DNA from: Clostridium sp. AM33-3
GTDB lineage: Bacteria > Bacillota > Clostridia > Lachnospirales > Lachnospiraceae
Direction of reading: 5' to 3'
Assembly: GCF_003480315.1 (NCBI RefSeq)
Contig: NZ_QUIV01000022.1
Coordinates: forward strand, 1-48,350
DNA length: 48,350 nucleotides
Shown: positions 30,577 through 39,618 of the stretch, piece after piece
Numbering within the stretch: the first letter of the stretch is position 1
Layout of the letters: each line of letters begins with the position of its first letter
Made by a program: the position numbers and the translations under genes
Notes under the pieces: generated by a model
Told to the model about the DNA's origin: nothing
The model's input: only the letters and a program-made list of their open reading frames with translations
Databases searched by the model: none

Positions 30577-32241
30577 ATGCTTTTGGAACTGCATGTGAAA
30601 AATCTGGCTCTGATCGAAACGGCGGATGTGGAGCTGGAGGACGGACTGAATATCCTTACCGGTGAGACCGGAGCCGGTAAGTCTATCATGATCGGCTCGG
30701 TCAATCTGGCATTGGGGCAGAAAGCTTCCAAAGAGATGATCCGAAACGGAGCTGAGTATGCTTATGTAGAGCTGGTCTTCTCTGTGGATCCGGAAAAGGA
30801 GGATGCGCTGCGGGCTCTGGATGTGATGCCGGATGAAAACGGAACGCTGATCATCAGCCGCAAGATTATGCCATCCCGCAGTCTGAGCCGTATCAATGAT
30901 GAGGCGGTTACCGCGGCCAGATTAAAACAGGTTACTTCTCTTTTGATCGATATTCATGGACAGCATGAGCATCAGTCATTGCTTCATGCTTCAAAACATC
31001 TGGAAATTCTGGATACCTATGCCAAATCCCGGGTACAGCAGTTGAAAATTCAGACAGCATCTCTTTATGCGGAGTATATCAGTCTGGAAAAGCAGTTAAG
31101 CCAGCTTGATACAGACAATGAGAGCCGAAGAAGAGAGGCAGACTTCCTGCGCTTTGAGATTGAGGAAATTGAAAACGCGCAGCTGAAAGCCGGAGAAGAA
31201 GAATGTCTGGCGGCCTGCTGCAGAAAATATGGAAATGCAAGGCGGATCATGGAAAATCTGTCTGCGGCCTATCGGGCAGTAGATACTGAAGCGGTGGGCA
31301 ATGCTCTGCATCAGGTATGTGAGGTGGCAGAGTTTGATCCGGAATTAAAGGCTATCCAGGATCAGCTGTACGATGCGGAAGCAGTATTATCGGATGCTCA
31401 TCATGCCATTGGAGAATATCTCGAACAGCTTGACTTTGATGAACAGGCATACCGGGAAGCACAGGACCGGCTGGATCTGATCCGCGGACTGGAGGCCAAA
31501 TACGGCGCAGGTGTGGAACAGATCGAAAAAGCCCTGGAAGAAAAGAAAAATCGTCTGGAACAGCTGGAGCATTTTGATGAGTACCGCATGCAGCTGGAAC
31601 AGCAGTATCAAAAGGCAGAAAAAGCACTGGAGGCTGTAAGTGCAGAGCTTTCTGCGGTCCGTCAGGAAGAAGCAAAAAAGCTGGCGGAGAAGATCCGGGC
31701 AGGTCTGATCGATTTGAATTTTCTGGATGTCCGGTTTTCTATGGAATTCCGGCGGCTGTCTCATTACACGGCCTCCGGTTTTGATGAGGCAGAGTTTGTC
31801 ATTTCCACGAACCCGGGTGAGCCGGAGCGTTCCCTGGGCCAGGTGGCATCAGGTGGTGAGCTTTCCCGTATTATGCTGGCAATAAAAACCGTGCTGGCTG
31901 ACAGTGATGACATTCCAACCCTGATCTTCGATGAGATCGACACCGGCATCAGCGGTCGCACAGCTCAGAGGGTGGCAGAAAAGCTGGCAGTGATCGCCCG
32001 GAATCATCAGGTCATCTGTATCACGCACCTGCCGCAGATTGCTTCCATGGCAGACTGTCATTTTGAAATTAAAAAATCCACAGACGGAGCCAGTACAAAA
32101 ACCAGGATCACCCGTTTAAAAGAAGATGAGGTGGTTGCAGAGCTTGCAAGACTTTTGGGAGGCGCACAGATTACGGATGCAGTGCTTCAGAATGCAAGGG
32201 AGATGAAAGAACTGGCCTGGCAGACAAAAACTCACAACTAA
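30577..32241 (+). CDS. recN: DNA repair protein RecN
   Basis: The 554-residue SMC-like ATPase has Walker A GETGAGKS (29-36), GQHEHQSLL, a central coiled coil (about 150-360), signature LGQVASGGELSRIMLAIK and Walker B TLIFDEIDTGISGRTA. RecN acts early in double-strand break repair. It follows argR by 18 bases with AAAGGAGG and is the last gene of the nusB operon before a terminator. Confidence 0.97.
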   Translation: MLLELHVKNLALIETADVELEDGLNILTGETGAGKSIMIGSVNLALGQKASKEMIRNGAEYAYVELVFSVDPEKEDALRALDVMPDENGTLIISRKIMPSRSLSRINDEAVTAARLKQVTSLLIDIHGQHEHQSLLHASKHLEILDTYAKSRVQQLKIQTASLYAEYISLEKQLSQLDTDNESRRREADFLRFEIEEIENAQLKAGEEECLAACCRKYGNARRIMENLSAAYRAVDTEAVGNALHQVCEVAEFDPELKAIQDQLYDAEAVLSDAHHAIGEYLEQLDFDEQAYREAQDRLDLIRGLEAKYGAGVEQIEKALEEKKNRLEQLEHFDEYRMQLEQQYQKAEKALEAVSAELSAVRQEEAKKLAEKIRAGLIDLNFLDVRFSMEFRRLSHYTASGFDEAEFVISTNPGEPERSLGQVASGGELSRIMLAIKTVLADSDDIPTLIFDEIDTGISGRTAQRVAEKLAVIARNHQVICITHLPQIASMADCHFEIKKSTDGASTKTRITRLKEDEVVAELARLLGGAQITDAVLQNAREMKELAWQTKTHN

Positions 32242-32250
32242 AAACTGACA

Positions 32251-32280
32251 GTGTGATTTTGATATTCCGCACACATACTA
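32251..32280 (+). promoter_or_regulatory. Candidate sigma-G-type promoter of spoIVB
   Basis: CATACTA (32274-32280) fully matches the sigma-G -10 (CATNMTA). An 18-base spacer separates it from GTGTG (32251-32255), a weak 3-of-5 match to the -35. In Bacillus spoIVB is read by sigma-G in the forespore. Confidence 0.3.
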
Positions 32281-32281
32281 G

Positions 32282-32308
32282 AAAGGAGCTTGAAAAAGGC
32301 TCCTTTTT
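32282..32308 (+). terminator. Terminator of recN
   Basis: AAAGGAGC (32282-32289) pairs with GCTCCTTT (32299-32306), with a 9-base loop and a T-run. Transcripts from the candidate promoter at 32251-32280 would start inside the 5' arm and should not form it. Confidence 0.65.
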
Positions 32309-32382
32309 CATTGCTTGTATTTGACCGGAGAATGTGCCGCGCGGCGCGTCAGATGGTACTTTCAGAACAGGAGGAAAGCGGG

Positions 32383-33672
32383 ATGAAAAAAACATGCAGG
32401 TCAGGAAAATATTTTTACCGGATCCTTGCGGCAATATTCTGGATGAGCCTGATCTTTACGGCAGGTTATGGCTGGTATTATGCAAAACACCAGATTCCGG
32501 AGCATTTCAGCGTTGCGGAGGGCGAGGAAACATCATTTTCTCTGGATCTGCCGCTTTACACCACGCTGCTGAGCGAAAGCGAGGAAGTGGTATTGAAAGG
32601 GGATTCCGGCATTCCACAGGATGAGATACGCATCCGGCCAGATCAGACATTTTCTCTGTATGCCAGAAAGGATGGCAGCTTTCGCCTGGGACTGAAGCTG
32701 TTCGGTACCATTCCATTTAAAGAAATTAGCGTGGATGTGGAGGATGTCTGCTATGCAGTTCCATGCGGTATGCCGGTGGGAATCTATTTAAAATCCAGGG
32801 GAGTTATGGTTATCGGGACCGGAAAGGTGACGGATGAAAATGGAGGTGAGGCGGAGCCCGCATATGGAATTTTGCAGTCCGGAGATTACATTGAGGCGAT
32901 CAACGGCCAGCCTCTTTCTGATAAAGAATCGCTGATTACCAGCCTGAACAGCATGGGAGAGAGTGAAGCACTTTTGCGGGTGAGGCGGGCCGGAAAAGAA
33001 CTGGATCTTTCTGTAGATACAGTAAAAACAGAGGACGGAAGCCGGAAGCTTGGCGCCTGGGTACGGGATGATACGCAGGGGATCGGTACCATGACTTACG
33101 TAAAGCCGGATGGCACCTTCGGAGCATTGGGACATGGGATCAGTGACAGTGACACCGGACGCGTAGTGGAGATCGAGGATGGTGCTCTGTATGAAACAGA
33201 GATTTTTGGAATTGAGAAGGGAAGTGCCGGAAATCCGGGAGTAATGGCAGGGGTGATCTACTATGGTCCGGGTTCCCGCCTGGGCAGTGTGAAATCCAAT
33301 ACAGGATGCGGTGTTTTCGGTACGGTGGAGCAGGCTTTCTGGGATACTGTAAAGCATCCTGCCGCAGAGGTGGGGCACCGGCAGGATGTAAAGCGGGGCA
33401 CAGCCTGGATCCGAAGTTATGTTTCCGGGAAAGCCTGTGATTATGAAATTGAAATCCAGCGGGTAGATTACAGTCCGTCACGGGAGAATAAAAGCCTGGT
33501 GTTTCAGGTAACAGATGAGCGCCTTTTAAGACTGACCGGAGGGATTGTACAGGGTATGAGCGGCAGTCCCATTCTGCAGAATGGAAAGCTTGTCGGTGCG
33601 GTGACTCATGTGTTTGTACAGGATTCGACCCGCGGCTACGGGATTTTTGTGGAAGATATGATAAAAAAATAA
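32383..33672 (+). CDS. spoIVB: SpoIVB serine peptidase
   Basis: The 429-residue protein has an N-terminal transmembrane anchor (about 11-30), a PDZ domain (GILQSGDYIEAINGQPL...ALLRVRRAGKEL) and an S55 peptidase domain with His251 in ALGHGISD and Ser393 in GMSGSP, followed by GAVTHVFVQDSTRGYGIF. SpoIVB, made in the forespore, cleaves SpoIVFA to release pro-sigma-K processing. ATG 32383 follows AGGAGGA; the in-frame TTG at 32290 would lie in the recN terminator. The neighbour is spo0A, as in nearly all spore formers. Confidence 0.96.
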   Translation: MKKTCRSGKYFYRILAAIFWMSLIFTAGYGWYYAKHQIPEHFSVAEGEETSFSLDLPLYTTLLSESEEVVLKGDSGIPQDEIRIRPDQTFSLYARKDGSFRLGLKLFGTIPFKEISVDVEDVCYAVPCGMPVGIYLKSRGVMVIGTGKVTDENGGEAEPAYGILQSGDYIEAINGQPLSDKESLITSLNSMGESEALLRVRRAGKELDLSVDTVKTEDGSRKLGAWVRDDTQGIGTMTYVKPDGTFGALGHGISDSDTGRVVEIEDGALYETEIFGIEKGSAGNPGVMAGVIYYGPGSRLGSVKSNTGCGVFGTVEQAFWDTVKHPAAEVGHRQDVKRGTAWIRSYVSGKACDYEIEIQRVDYSPSRENKSLVFQVTDERLLRLTGGIVQGMSGSPILQNGKLVGAVTHVFVQDSTRGYGIFVEDMIKK

Positions 33673-33781
33673 TTTTTTTCAAAATGACGTTATATTCGCC
33701 ATCTTCCATTCGTTATGAATAAGTGAAAGCCTGAAATGCAGAGGCAAAGCACTGGCTGGCTGCGCTGAGGCCCGCATAGTT

Positions 33782-33807
33782 TGTCGAATCGTGCGCAGTA
33801 CGTCGAA
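33782..33807 (+). promoter_or_regulatory. Two Spo0A-box-like sites upstream of spo0A
   Basis: TGTCGAA (33782-33788) matches the 0A box TGNCGAA exactly, and CGTCGAA (33801-33807) differs in one base. They are in the same orientation, 19 bases apart, and lie 19-44 bases upstream of the -35 at 33826. This position suits autoregulation. Confidence 0.6.
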
Positions 33808-33825
33808 CAGTGCGGGAGATGCAGA

Positions 33826-33855
33826 TTGATGCCCTGCAAAGACGGCGAGTATAAT
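33826..33855 (+). promoter_or_regulatory. Sigma-A-type promoter of spo0A
   Basis: TTGATG (33826-33831), an 18-base spacer and a perfect TATAAT (33850-33855), 68 bases before the start codon. Confidence 0.6.
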
Positions 33856-33923
33856 ACAAATTATGTAACAGTCCGGCAGACACAAAAAAAGAATGTCGGA
33901 TCTGGAAACAGGAGGAATGGATC

Positions 33924-34736
33924 ATGGCTGAATTAAAAATTGTGATTGCAGAAGATAACCCGCTGATGATGGAACTGCTGAGCAGCATACTGGAAGAGGA
34001 AGATGGATTTGTTGTGGTAGGAAAGGCAGACAATGGGGAAGATGCTTATCAGATGATCATGGAGAAGGGTCCGGATCTTGTGCTTCTGGATGTGATTATG
34101 CCGAAATTGGACGGGATTTCCGTACTGGAGAAGGTTCGTGCCGCTCGCAGCGGCAAGAACATGCCGGCGGTAATTATCGTAAGTGCGGCCGGCAATGAGA
34201 CAGTGGCATCGGCAGCCTTCCGGAATGGCGCAAGCTACTATATTTTAAAGCCGTTTGACCGGGAAATCCTGCTTGATAAGATTCATCTGGTGGCAGAAGA
34301 GAGAATCCGTACAAAAACGGTGTCTGTTGTGCGGGAAAAACCGGCAGAGACATATTTTGCCAAGGGAGATTACATACGCCAGAACCTGGAGGATGATGTT
34401 ACGCAGCTTCTTCATGAGATCGGAATCCCGGCGCATATCAAGGGCTATCAGTATCTGCGGGATGCCATCACCATTTCGGTGGAAGAAAAGGAAATGCTGG
34501 TGTCGGTTACCAAGGTACTGTATCCTACCATTGCCAAGAAGCATGGCACCACCTCAAGCCGTGTGGAACGAGCCATCCGCCATGCGATCGAGGTGGCGTG
34601 GAGCCGCGGACAGCTGGAGATGATTCATGAGATTTTTGGATATACAGTAAACAGCGGCAAGGGAAAACCGACAAACTCGGAATTTATTGCGCTGATTACG
34701 GATAAGATCCGTCTGGATTATAAACGGGCACTCTGA
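33924..34736 (+). CDS. spo0A: Sporulation master regulator Spo0A
   Basis: The 270-residue protein has a receiver domain with acid pocket (AEDN at 9-12) and phospho-acceptor D56 in LLDVIMP. The diagnostic C-terminal DNA-binding domain follows ([68 protein letters not shown]). Phosphorylated Spo0A starts sporulation. The upstream region carries 0A-box-like sites. It is the last gene of the conserved spoIIIA to spo0A block. Confidence 0.98.
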   Translation: MAELKIVIAEDNPLMMELLSSILEEEDGFVVVGKADNGEDAYQMIMEKGPDLVLLDVIMPKLDGISVLEKVRAARSGKNMPAVIIVSAAGNETVASAAFRNGASYYILKPFDREILLDKIHLVAEERIRTKTVSVVREKPAETYFAKGDYIRQNLEDDVTQLLHEIGIPAHIKGYQYLRDAITISVEEKEMLVSVTKVLYPTIAKKHGTTSSRVERAIRHAIEVAWSRGQLEMIHEIFGYTVNSGKGKPTNSEFIALITDKIRLDYKRAL

Positions 34737-34863
34737 TATTCACAATCGTCTGCTTCAAAATCGAAGTTTCATAAAGATTTTACTTCCTAAAATGTCAGAA
34801 ATCATGTATACTGATAATTAAGACAGTCAGCTTGGGGCAGACTGGTGCAGAGGAGGGGTTCGT

Positions 34864-36309
34864 ATGAAGAACATTTTATTTGTCGCATCAGAAGCAGTTC
34901 CGTTTATCAAGACCGGAGGTCTTGCTGATGTGGTAGGTTCTTTGCCAAAGTGCTTTGACAAGGAGTATTTTGATGTCAGGGTTATGATACCGAAATATCT
35001 GTGCATCCCGGAAAAATGGCGCAATGAGATGACCTATATCGATCATTTCTACATGGATTATCTGGGACAAAGCCGTTATGTGGGAATCATGGAATATATC
35101 TACGATGGGATTACCTTTTATTTTATCGATAATGAATCCTATTTCAGTGGACCAAAACCATACGGAGACTGGCTGTATGATCTGGAAAAATTCTCTTTTT
35201 TCTGTAACGCAGCTTTATCTGCGCTTCCGGTCATCGGTTTTAAACCGGATGTGGTACATTGCCATGACTGGCAGACAGGACTGATACCGGTTTATTTAAA
35301 AGACCGGTTCCGCGGCGGCGAGTTCTTCGCGAACATGAAGTCTGTTATGACCATACACAACCTGAAATTCCAGGGTGTCTGGGACGTGAAGACGATCCAG
35401 CGTTTTTCCATGCTGCCGGATTATTACTTTACGCCGGATAAGCTGGAAGCTTACAAAGATGGAAATATGTTAAAGGGAGGCATTGTTTTTGCAGATGCCA
35501 TCACTACTGTCAGCCAGACATACGCAGAGGAAATCAAAATGCCGTTCTACGGGGAGGGACTTGATGGCCTGATGCGCGCACGTGCCGGAGATCTGCGAGG
35601 TATAGTCAATGGTATTGACTATGACGAGTTTAATCCGGAGACAGATAAGCTCATTGCGCAGCCGTACAATGCAAGGAATTTCCGTAAGGAAAAGGGAAAA
35701 AATAAAAAACAACTCCAGGCACAGCTTGGCCTTCCGGTAGATGAAAAGAAATTCATGGTGGGAATCGTTTCCCGTCTGACCGACCAGAAGGGACTGGATC
35801 TGGTGCAGTGTGTTATGGACGAACTCTGCAGCGATGATATGCAGCTGGTAGTACTGGGAACCGGAGATGAGAAATATGAGAACATGTTCCGGCACTATGA
35901 CTGGAAGTATCATGACCGGGTTTCCGCCCAGATCTATTATTCCAACGAGATGTCTCACAAGATCTATGCAGGCTGTGATGCATTCCTGATGCCTTCCCTT
36001 TTTGAGCCATGCGGCTTAAGCCAGCTGATGGCTCTGCGTTATGGCAGCGTGCCGATTGTGCGTGAGACCGGCGGACTGAAGGATACGGTTGAGCCTTATA
36101 ACGAGTACGAGAGCCGCGGAACCGGCTTCTCTTTCTCCAATTATAATGCACATGAGATGCTGGATACCATTCGTTATGCCAAACATGTATACTATGACAG
36201 GAAACGTGAATGGAACAAGATCATTGACCGGGCTATGGCAGCAGATTTCTCCTGGCAGCAGTCTGCCGGCAAGTACCAGGAGCTTTACGACTGGCTGATC
36301 GGATATTAA
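34864..36309 (+). CDS. glgA: Glycogen synthase (ADP-glucose type)
   Basis: The 481-residue GT5 glycosyltransferase has the ADP-glucose-binding KTGGLADV (16-23) in VASEAVPFIKTGGLADVVGSLPK, HCHDWQTGLIPVY, IHNLKFQGV, GIVNGIDYDEFNP, and the C-terminal GIVSRLTDQKGLDLV and PSLFEPCGLSQLMALRYGSVPIVRETGGLKDTV with the catalytic Glu. It extends alpha-1,4-glucan from ADP-glucose. No glgB, glgC, glgD or glgP is in the window. Its location next to spo0A may connect glycogen with sporulation timing, but no shared control is visible. A TATACT at 34807 could be its -10, with no clear -35. Confidence 0.96.
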   Translation: MKNILFVASEAVPFIKTGGLADVVGSLPKCFDKEYFDVRVMIPKYLCIPEKWRNEMTYIDHFYMDYLGQSRYVGIMEYIYDGITFYFIDNESYFSGPKPYGDWLYDLEKFSFFCNAALSALPVIGFKPDVVHCHDWQTGLIPVYLKDRFRGGEFFANMKSVMTIHNLKFQGVWDVKTIQRFSMLPDYYFTPDKLEAYKDGNMLKGGIVFADAITTVSQTYAEEIKMPFYGEGLDGLMRARAGDLRGIVNGIDYDEFNPETDKLIAQPYNARNFRKEKGKNKKQLQAQLGLPVDEKKFMVGIVSRLTDQKGLDLVQCVMDELCSDDMQLVVLGTGDEKYENMFRHYDWKYHDRVSAQIYYSNEMSHKIYAGCDAFLMPSLFEPCGLSQLMALRYGSVPIVRETGGLKDTVEPYNEYESRGTGFSFSNYNAHEMLDTIRYAKHVYYDRKREWNKIIDRAMAADFSWQQSAGKYQELYDWLIGY

Positions 36310-36334
36310 TTCCTAGAAAGCAGGATATTACAAC

Positions 36335-36793
36335 ATGGGATTTTGGGACAAGCTTCTGAGTAACGAAGTACTGGTCAGCGCCGTTGTGGGCTGGACAGTT
36401 GCTCAGGTTTTAAAAACACTCATCGATTTCGGTCTGAACAAGAGCTTTACACCGGAACGTCTTGTGGGCTCCGGCGGCATGCCAAGTTCTCACTCTGCTA
36501 CGGTTTGCGGGCTTACCGTGGCATCGGGACTCTGTTACGGGGTAGATTCGTTTCAGTTTGCCATCAGCTTTATACTGGCAGCTGTAGTCATGTATGATGC
36601 CATCGGTGTCCGTCAGGAAACCGGAAAGCAGGCAAAACTCTTAAATCTGATTATGGAGCAGGACTGGTTTAACTTAAACAACCAGGAAATCCAGCAGAGG
36701 TTAAAAGAGTTTGTGGGACACACACCGCTTCAGGTGGCAGCAGGCGCTGCATTGGGAATCATACTTGCACTGATCGTACACCAGTGTTACTGA
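36335..36793 (+). CDS. Divergent PAP2 (YuiD/DUF212) family membrane protein
   Basis: The 152-residue protein has the family blocks WTVAQVLKTLIDF, SGGMPSSHSATVCGLTVASGL (with the SSHS motif resembling the PAP2 phosphatase signature), MYDAIGVRQETGKQAKLLN and VGHTPLQVAAGAALGIILAL. There are about four membrane helices. Family members are thought to act on lipid phosphates, but the role of YuiD is unknown. It follows glgA by 25 bases. Confidence 0.92.
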   Translation: MGFWDKLLSNEVLVSAVVGWTVAQVLKTLIDFGLNKSFTPERLVGSGGMPSSHSATVCGLTVASGLCYGVDSFQFAISFILAAVVMYDAIGVRQETGKQAKLLNLIMEQDWFNLNNQEIQQRLKEFVGHTPLQVAAGAALGIILALIVHQCY

Positions 36794-36882
36794 TCATTCA
36801 GGCTGCGGACCTTGTCTTTGGACATTGACCAGAACGGGTCTGTGTGAGCAGTGCGATTCGGCAGTGTGATTCAAAAAACAGG

Positions 36883-36911
36883 TTGACATGGATAACCGGG
36901 TATGCTATCAT
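36883..36911 (+). promoter_or_regulatory. Strong sigma-A promoter of rpsO
   Basis: Consensus TTGACA (36883-36888), an ideal 17-base spacer and TATCAT (36906-36911). It would give a leader of about 90 bases. Confidence 0.8.
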
Positions 36912-36928
36912 ATTCTGGTATGAGTTAA

Positions 36929-36977
36929 CGCCGGGACCCAGTCTTTTGGATACTCCAACCAAAGACCTGGTTTGCGG
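36929..36977 (+). promoter_or_regulatory. Structured rpsO leader, candidate S15 autoregulatory element
   Basis: CCAG and TCTTT (36938-36946) pair with AAAGA and CTGG (36961-36970) around a single bulged C. TGG/CCA extends the stem inward, and GCCG/CGGT (near 36929-36932 and 36974-36977) can close it outside. S15 represses its own translation through leader RNA in several bacteria. The fold here is only my pairing. Confidence 0.5.
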
Positions 36978-37007
36978 TGAGTATAAAAATTTAAGGAGGA
37001 AATCAAC

Positions 37008-37274
37008 ATGATTTCAAAGGAAAAGAAAGCAGCTATTATCGCTGAGTACGGCAGAAAAGCAGGAGATACCGGTTCACCGGAGGTTCAGATCGCAATCCTT
37101 ACTGCAAGAATCGCAGAGCTGACTGAGCATTTAAAGAGCAATCAGAAGGATCATCATTCCAGACGTGGTCTGTTAAAGATGGTAGGTCAGAGACGTGGTC
37201 TTCTTGACTACTTAAAGAAAACTGACCTGGAAGGCTATCGTGCTCTGATTGAAAAGTTAGGCATCAGAAAGTAA
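37008..37274 (+). CDS. rpsO: 30S ribosomal protein S15
   Basis: The 88-residue protein matches S15 throughout: [53 protein letters not shown]. It binds the 16S rRNA central domain three-way junction early in 30S assembly. AAGGAGGA precedes it. rpsO followed by pnp is the usual bacterial order. Confidence 0.99.
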   Translation: MISKEKKAAIIAEYGRKAGDTGSPEVQIAILTARIAELTEHLKSNQKDHHSRRGLLKMVGQRRGLLDYLKKTDLEGYRALIEKLGIRK

Positions 37275-37285
37275 TTAGGACGTTA

Positions 37286-37319
37286 GGGTGGAGAGGTCAT
37301 CTCCACCCTTTTGTTTTTT
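37286..37319 (+). terminator. Terminator after rpsO
   Basis: A perfect 9-bp stem, GGGTGGAGA (37286-37294) with TCTCCACCC (37300-37308), and a TTTTGTTTTTT tail. It partly separates rpsO from pnp. Confidence 0.85.
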
Positions 37320-37506
37320 CCGTACTTTGCAAAAACCTGATATTTTCTGGAAGGCGTATCCCGAAGCCGCTGCTGTATACACAAAATGTGCGGGCGGATA
37401 AGACTGAGAATCATTTTCGGTCTCGCGTGATCTTTTGTGTACAGAGCAGTAGTTTCGGAGCCTTCTGTGAATATATAGAAAATAGATAGAGAAAAGGAGA
37501 CAAACC

Positions 37507-39615
37507 ATGTACAAAAGTTTTAGTATGGAACTTGCCGGAAGAACTCTGACTGTTGATGTAAACAGAGTGGCAAAGCAGGCAAACGGCGCAGCATTCATGC
37601 ACTATGGCGACACCACCGTATTATCTACCGCTACCGCATCTGACAAACCGAGAGACGGTATCGATTTCTTCCCGTTAAGCGTGGAATATGAAGAAAAGTT
37701 ATATTCCGTAGGAAAGATTCCGGGAGGCTTCAACAAGAGAGAGGGCAAGGCATCTGAGAATGCGATCCTTACTTCCCGTGTGATCGACCGTCCGATGCGT
37801 CCGCTGTTCCCGAAGGATTATCGTAACGACGTGACCTTAAATAACATGGTCATGAGTGTTGACCCGGAGTGCCGTCCGGAGTTAGTTGCGATGCTTGGCG
37901 CGGCAATCGCAACCTGCATTTCCGATATTCCGTTTGACGGTCCGTGTGCTATGACACAGGTTGGTATGATTGACGGCGAATTTATCATCAATCCGTCCCA
38001 GGCACAGTGGAAGCAGGGCGATTTAAACTTAACTGTAGCATCTACCCGTGAGAAAGTCATCATGATCGAGGCCGGAGCAAATGAGATTCCTGAAGCTAAG
38101 ATGATCGAGGCGATCTATAAAGCTCACGAAGTGAACCAGGAGATTATCCGGTTTATCGATACCATTGTGGCAGAGTGCGGCAAGGAAAAACACGGCTATG
38201 AGAGCTGTGCGATTCCGGAGGAACTGTTTGCGGCCATCAGGGAGATCGTAACTCCGGAGCAGATGGAAGAGGCAGTATTCACGGATGATAAGCAGACCCG
38301 TGAGGAGAATATCCGTCAGATTACCGAGAAACTGGAAGAGGCTTTTGCAGATAATGAGGAGTGGCTGGCAGTTCTTGGTGAGGCTGTATACCAGTACCAG
38401 AAGAAGACCGTCCGCAAGATGATCTTAAAAGACCACAAGAGACCGGATGGCCGCGAGATTACCCAGATCCGTCCGCTGGCAGCAGAGATTGACCTGATCC
38501 CGCGCGTACATGGCTCTGCAATGTTCACCCGTGGACAGACTCAGATCTGCAATGTCTGCACTCTGGCTCCGCTGTCTGAGCAGCAGAAGTTAGATGGCCT
38601 GGATGAAAACGAGGTATCCAAGCGTTACATGCATCATTATAACTTCCCGTCCTACTCTGTAGGCGAGACCAAACCGTCCAGAGGACCGGGACGCCGCGAG
38701 ATCGGTCACGGAGCACTGGCTGAGCGTGCGCTGATTCCGGTGCTGCCGTCGGAGGAAGAGTTCCCATACGCAATCCGTACGGTATCTGAGACCTTTGAGT
38801 CTAACGGTTCCACCTCCATGGCATCTACCTGTGCGTCCTGTATGTCCTTAATGGCTGCAGGCGTTCCGATCAAAAAGATGGTTGCAGGTATTTCCTGTGG
38901 TCTGGTTACCGGTGATTCTGACGACGATTTCGTTCTGTTAACCGATATCCAGGGCCTGGAGGACTTCTTTGGCGATATGGACTTTAAGGTAACCGGTACG
39001 ACCGATGGCATCACCGCAATCCAGATGGATATCAAGATCCATGGCCTGACCAGACCGATCGTAGAGGGCGCTATCGCAAGATGCCGTGAGGCAAGACTCT
39101 TCATCATGGATACCTGCATGAAGCCGGCTATCTCTGAGCCGAGAAAAGAAGTTGGCCAGTACGCTCCGAAGATCGATCAGATCAGCATCGACCCGCAGAA
39201 GATTGGTGATGTGGTTGGCAAGCAGGGCTGCGTGATCAACAAGATCATCGAGGAGACCGGTGTGAAGATCGACATTTCTGAGGAAGGAAATGTAGGAATC
39301 TGCGGTACTGACAAAGAGATGATCGAGAAAGCAAAGAGCATCATCAAGAATATCGTAACCGACATTGAGCCGGGTCAGATCATTACAGGTAAGGTTGTCC
39401 GCATTATGCCGTTCGGTGCTTTTGTAGAGCTGAAACCGAAAAAGGATGGTATGATCCACATCTCCAGACTCTCCGACAAGCGTGTGGAGAAGGTTGAGGA
39501 TGTTGTCAATATCGGAGATATGGTAACCGTAAAGGTTCTCGATGTAGATAAAATGGGCAAGATCAGCCTGAGCATGAAGCCGGGTGACCTTGCAAAAAAG
39601 GAAAGTGAAAACTAA
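37507..39615 (+). CDS. pnp: Polyribonucleotide nucleotidyltransferase
   Basis: The 702-residue protein has two RNase PH domains (first with FFPLSVEYEEKLYSVGKIPGGFNKREGK, second with RPDGREITQIRPL and ESNGSTSMASTCASCMSLMAAGVPI), then KH (IGDVVGKQGCVINKIIEETGVKIDI) and S1 (GQIITGKVVRIMPFGAFVEL) domains. It degrades RNA 3' to 5' with phosphate and can polymerise NDPs. The start at 37507 follows AAAAGGAGAC. No clear promoter was found in the 190 bases between the rpsO terminator and the gene. Confidence 0.98.
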   Translation: MYKSFSMELAGRTLTVDVNRVAKQANGAAFMHYGDTTVLSTATASDKPRDGIDFFPLSVEYEEKLYSVGKIPGGFNKREGKASENAILTSRVIDRPMRPLFPKDYRNDVTLNNMVMSVDPECRPELVAMLGAAIATCISDIPFDGPCAMTQVGMIDGEFIINPSQAQWKQGDLNLTVASTREKVIMIEAGANEIPEAKMIEAIYKAHEVNQEIIRFIDTIVAECGKEKHGYESCAIPEELFAAIREIVTPEQMEEAVFTDDKQTREENIRQITEKLEEAFADNEEWLAVLGEAVYQYQKKTVRKMILKDHKRPDGREITQIRPLAAEIDLIPRVHGSAMFTRGQTQICNVCTLAPLSEQQKLDGLDENEVSKRYMHHYNFPSYSVGETKPSRGPGRREIGHGALAERALIPVLPSEEEFPYAIRTVSETFESNGSTSMASTCASCMSLMAAGVPIKKMVAGISCGLVTGDSDDDFVLLTDIQGLEDFFGDMDFKVTGTTDGITAIQMDIKIHGLTRPIVEGAIARCREARLFIMDTCMKPAISEPRKEVGQYAPKIDQISIDPQKIGDVVGKQGCVINKIIEETGVKIDISEEGNVGICGTDKEMIEKAKSIIKNIVTDIEPGQIITGKVVRIMPFGAFVELKPKKDGMIHISRLSDKRVEKVEDVVNIGDMVTVKVLDVDKMGKISLSMKPGDLAKKESEN

Positions 39616-39618
39616 TTT

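Noticed and set aside
33673..33781. Small RNA or extra gene between spoIVB and spo0A
   Set aside because: No promoter-terminator pair and no frame with an SD; the region is better read as the spo0A control region.
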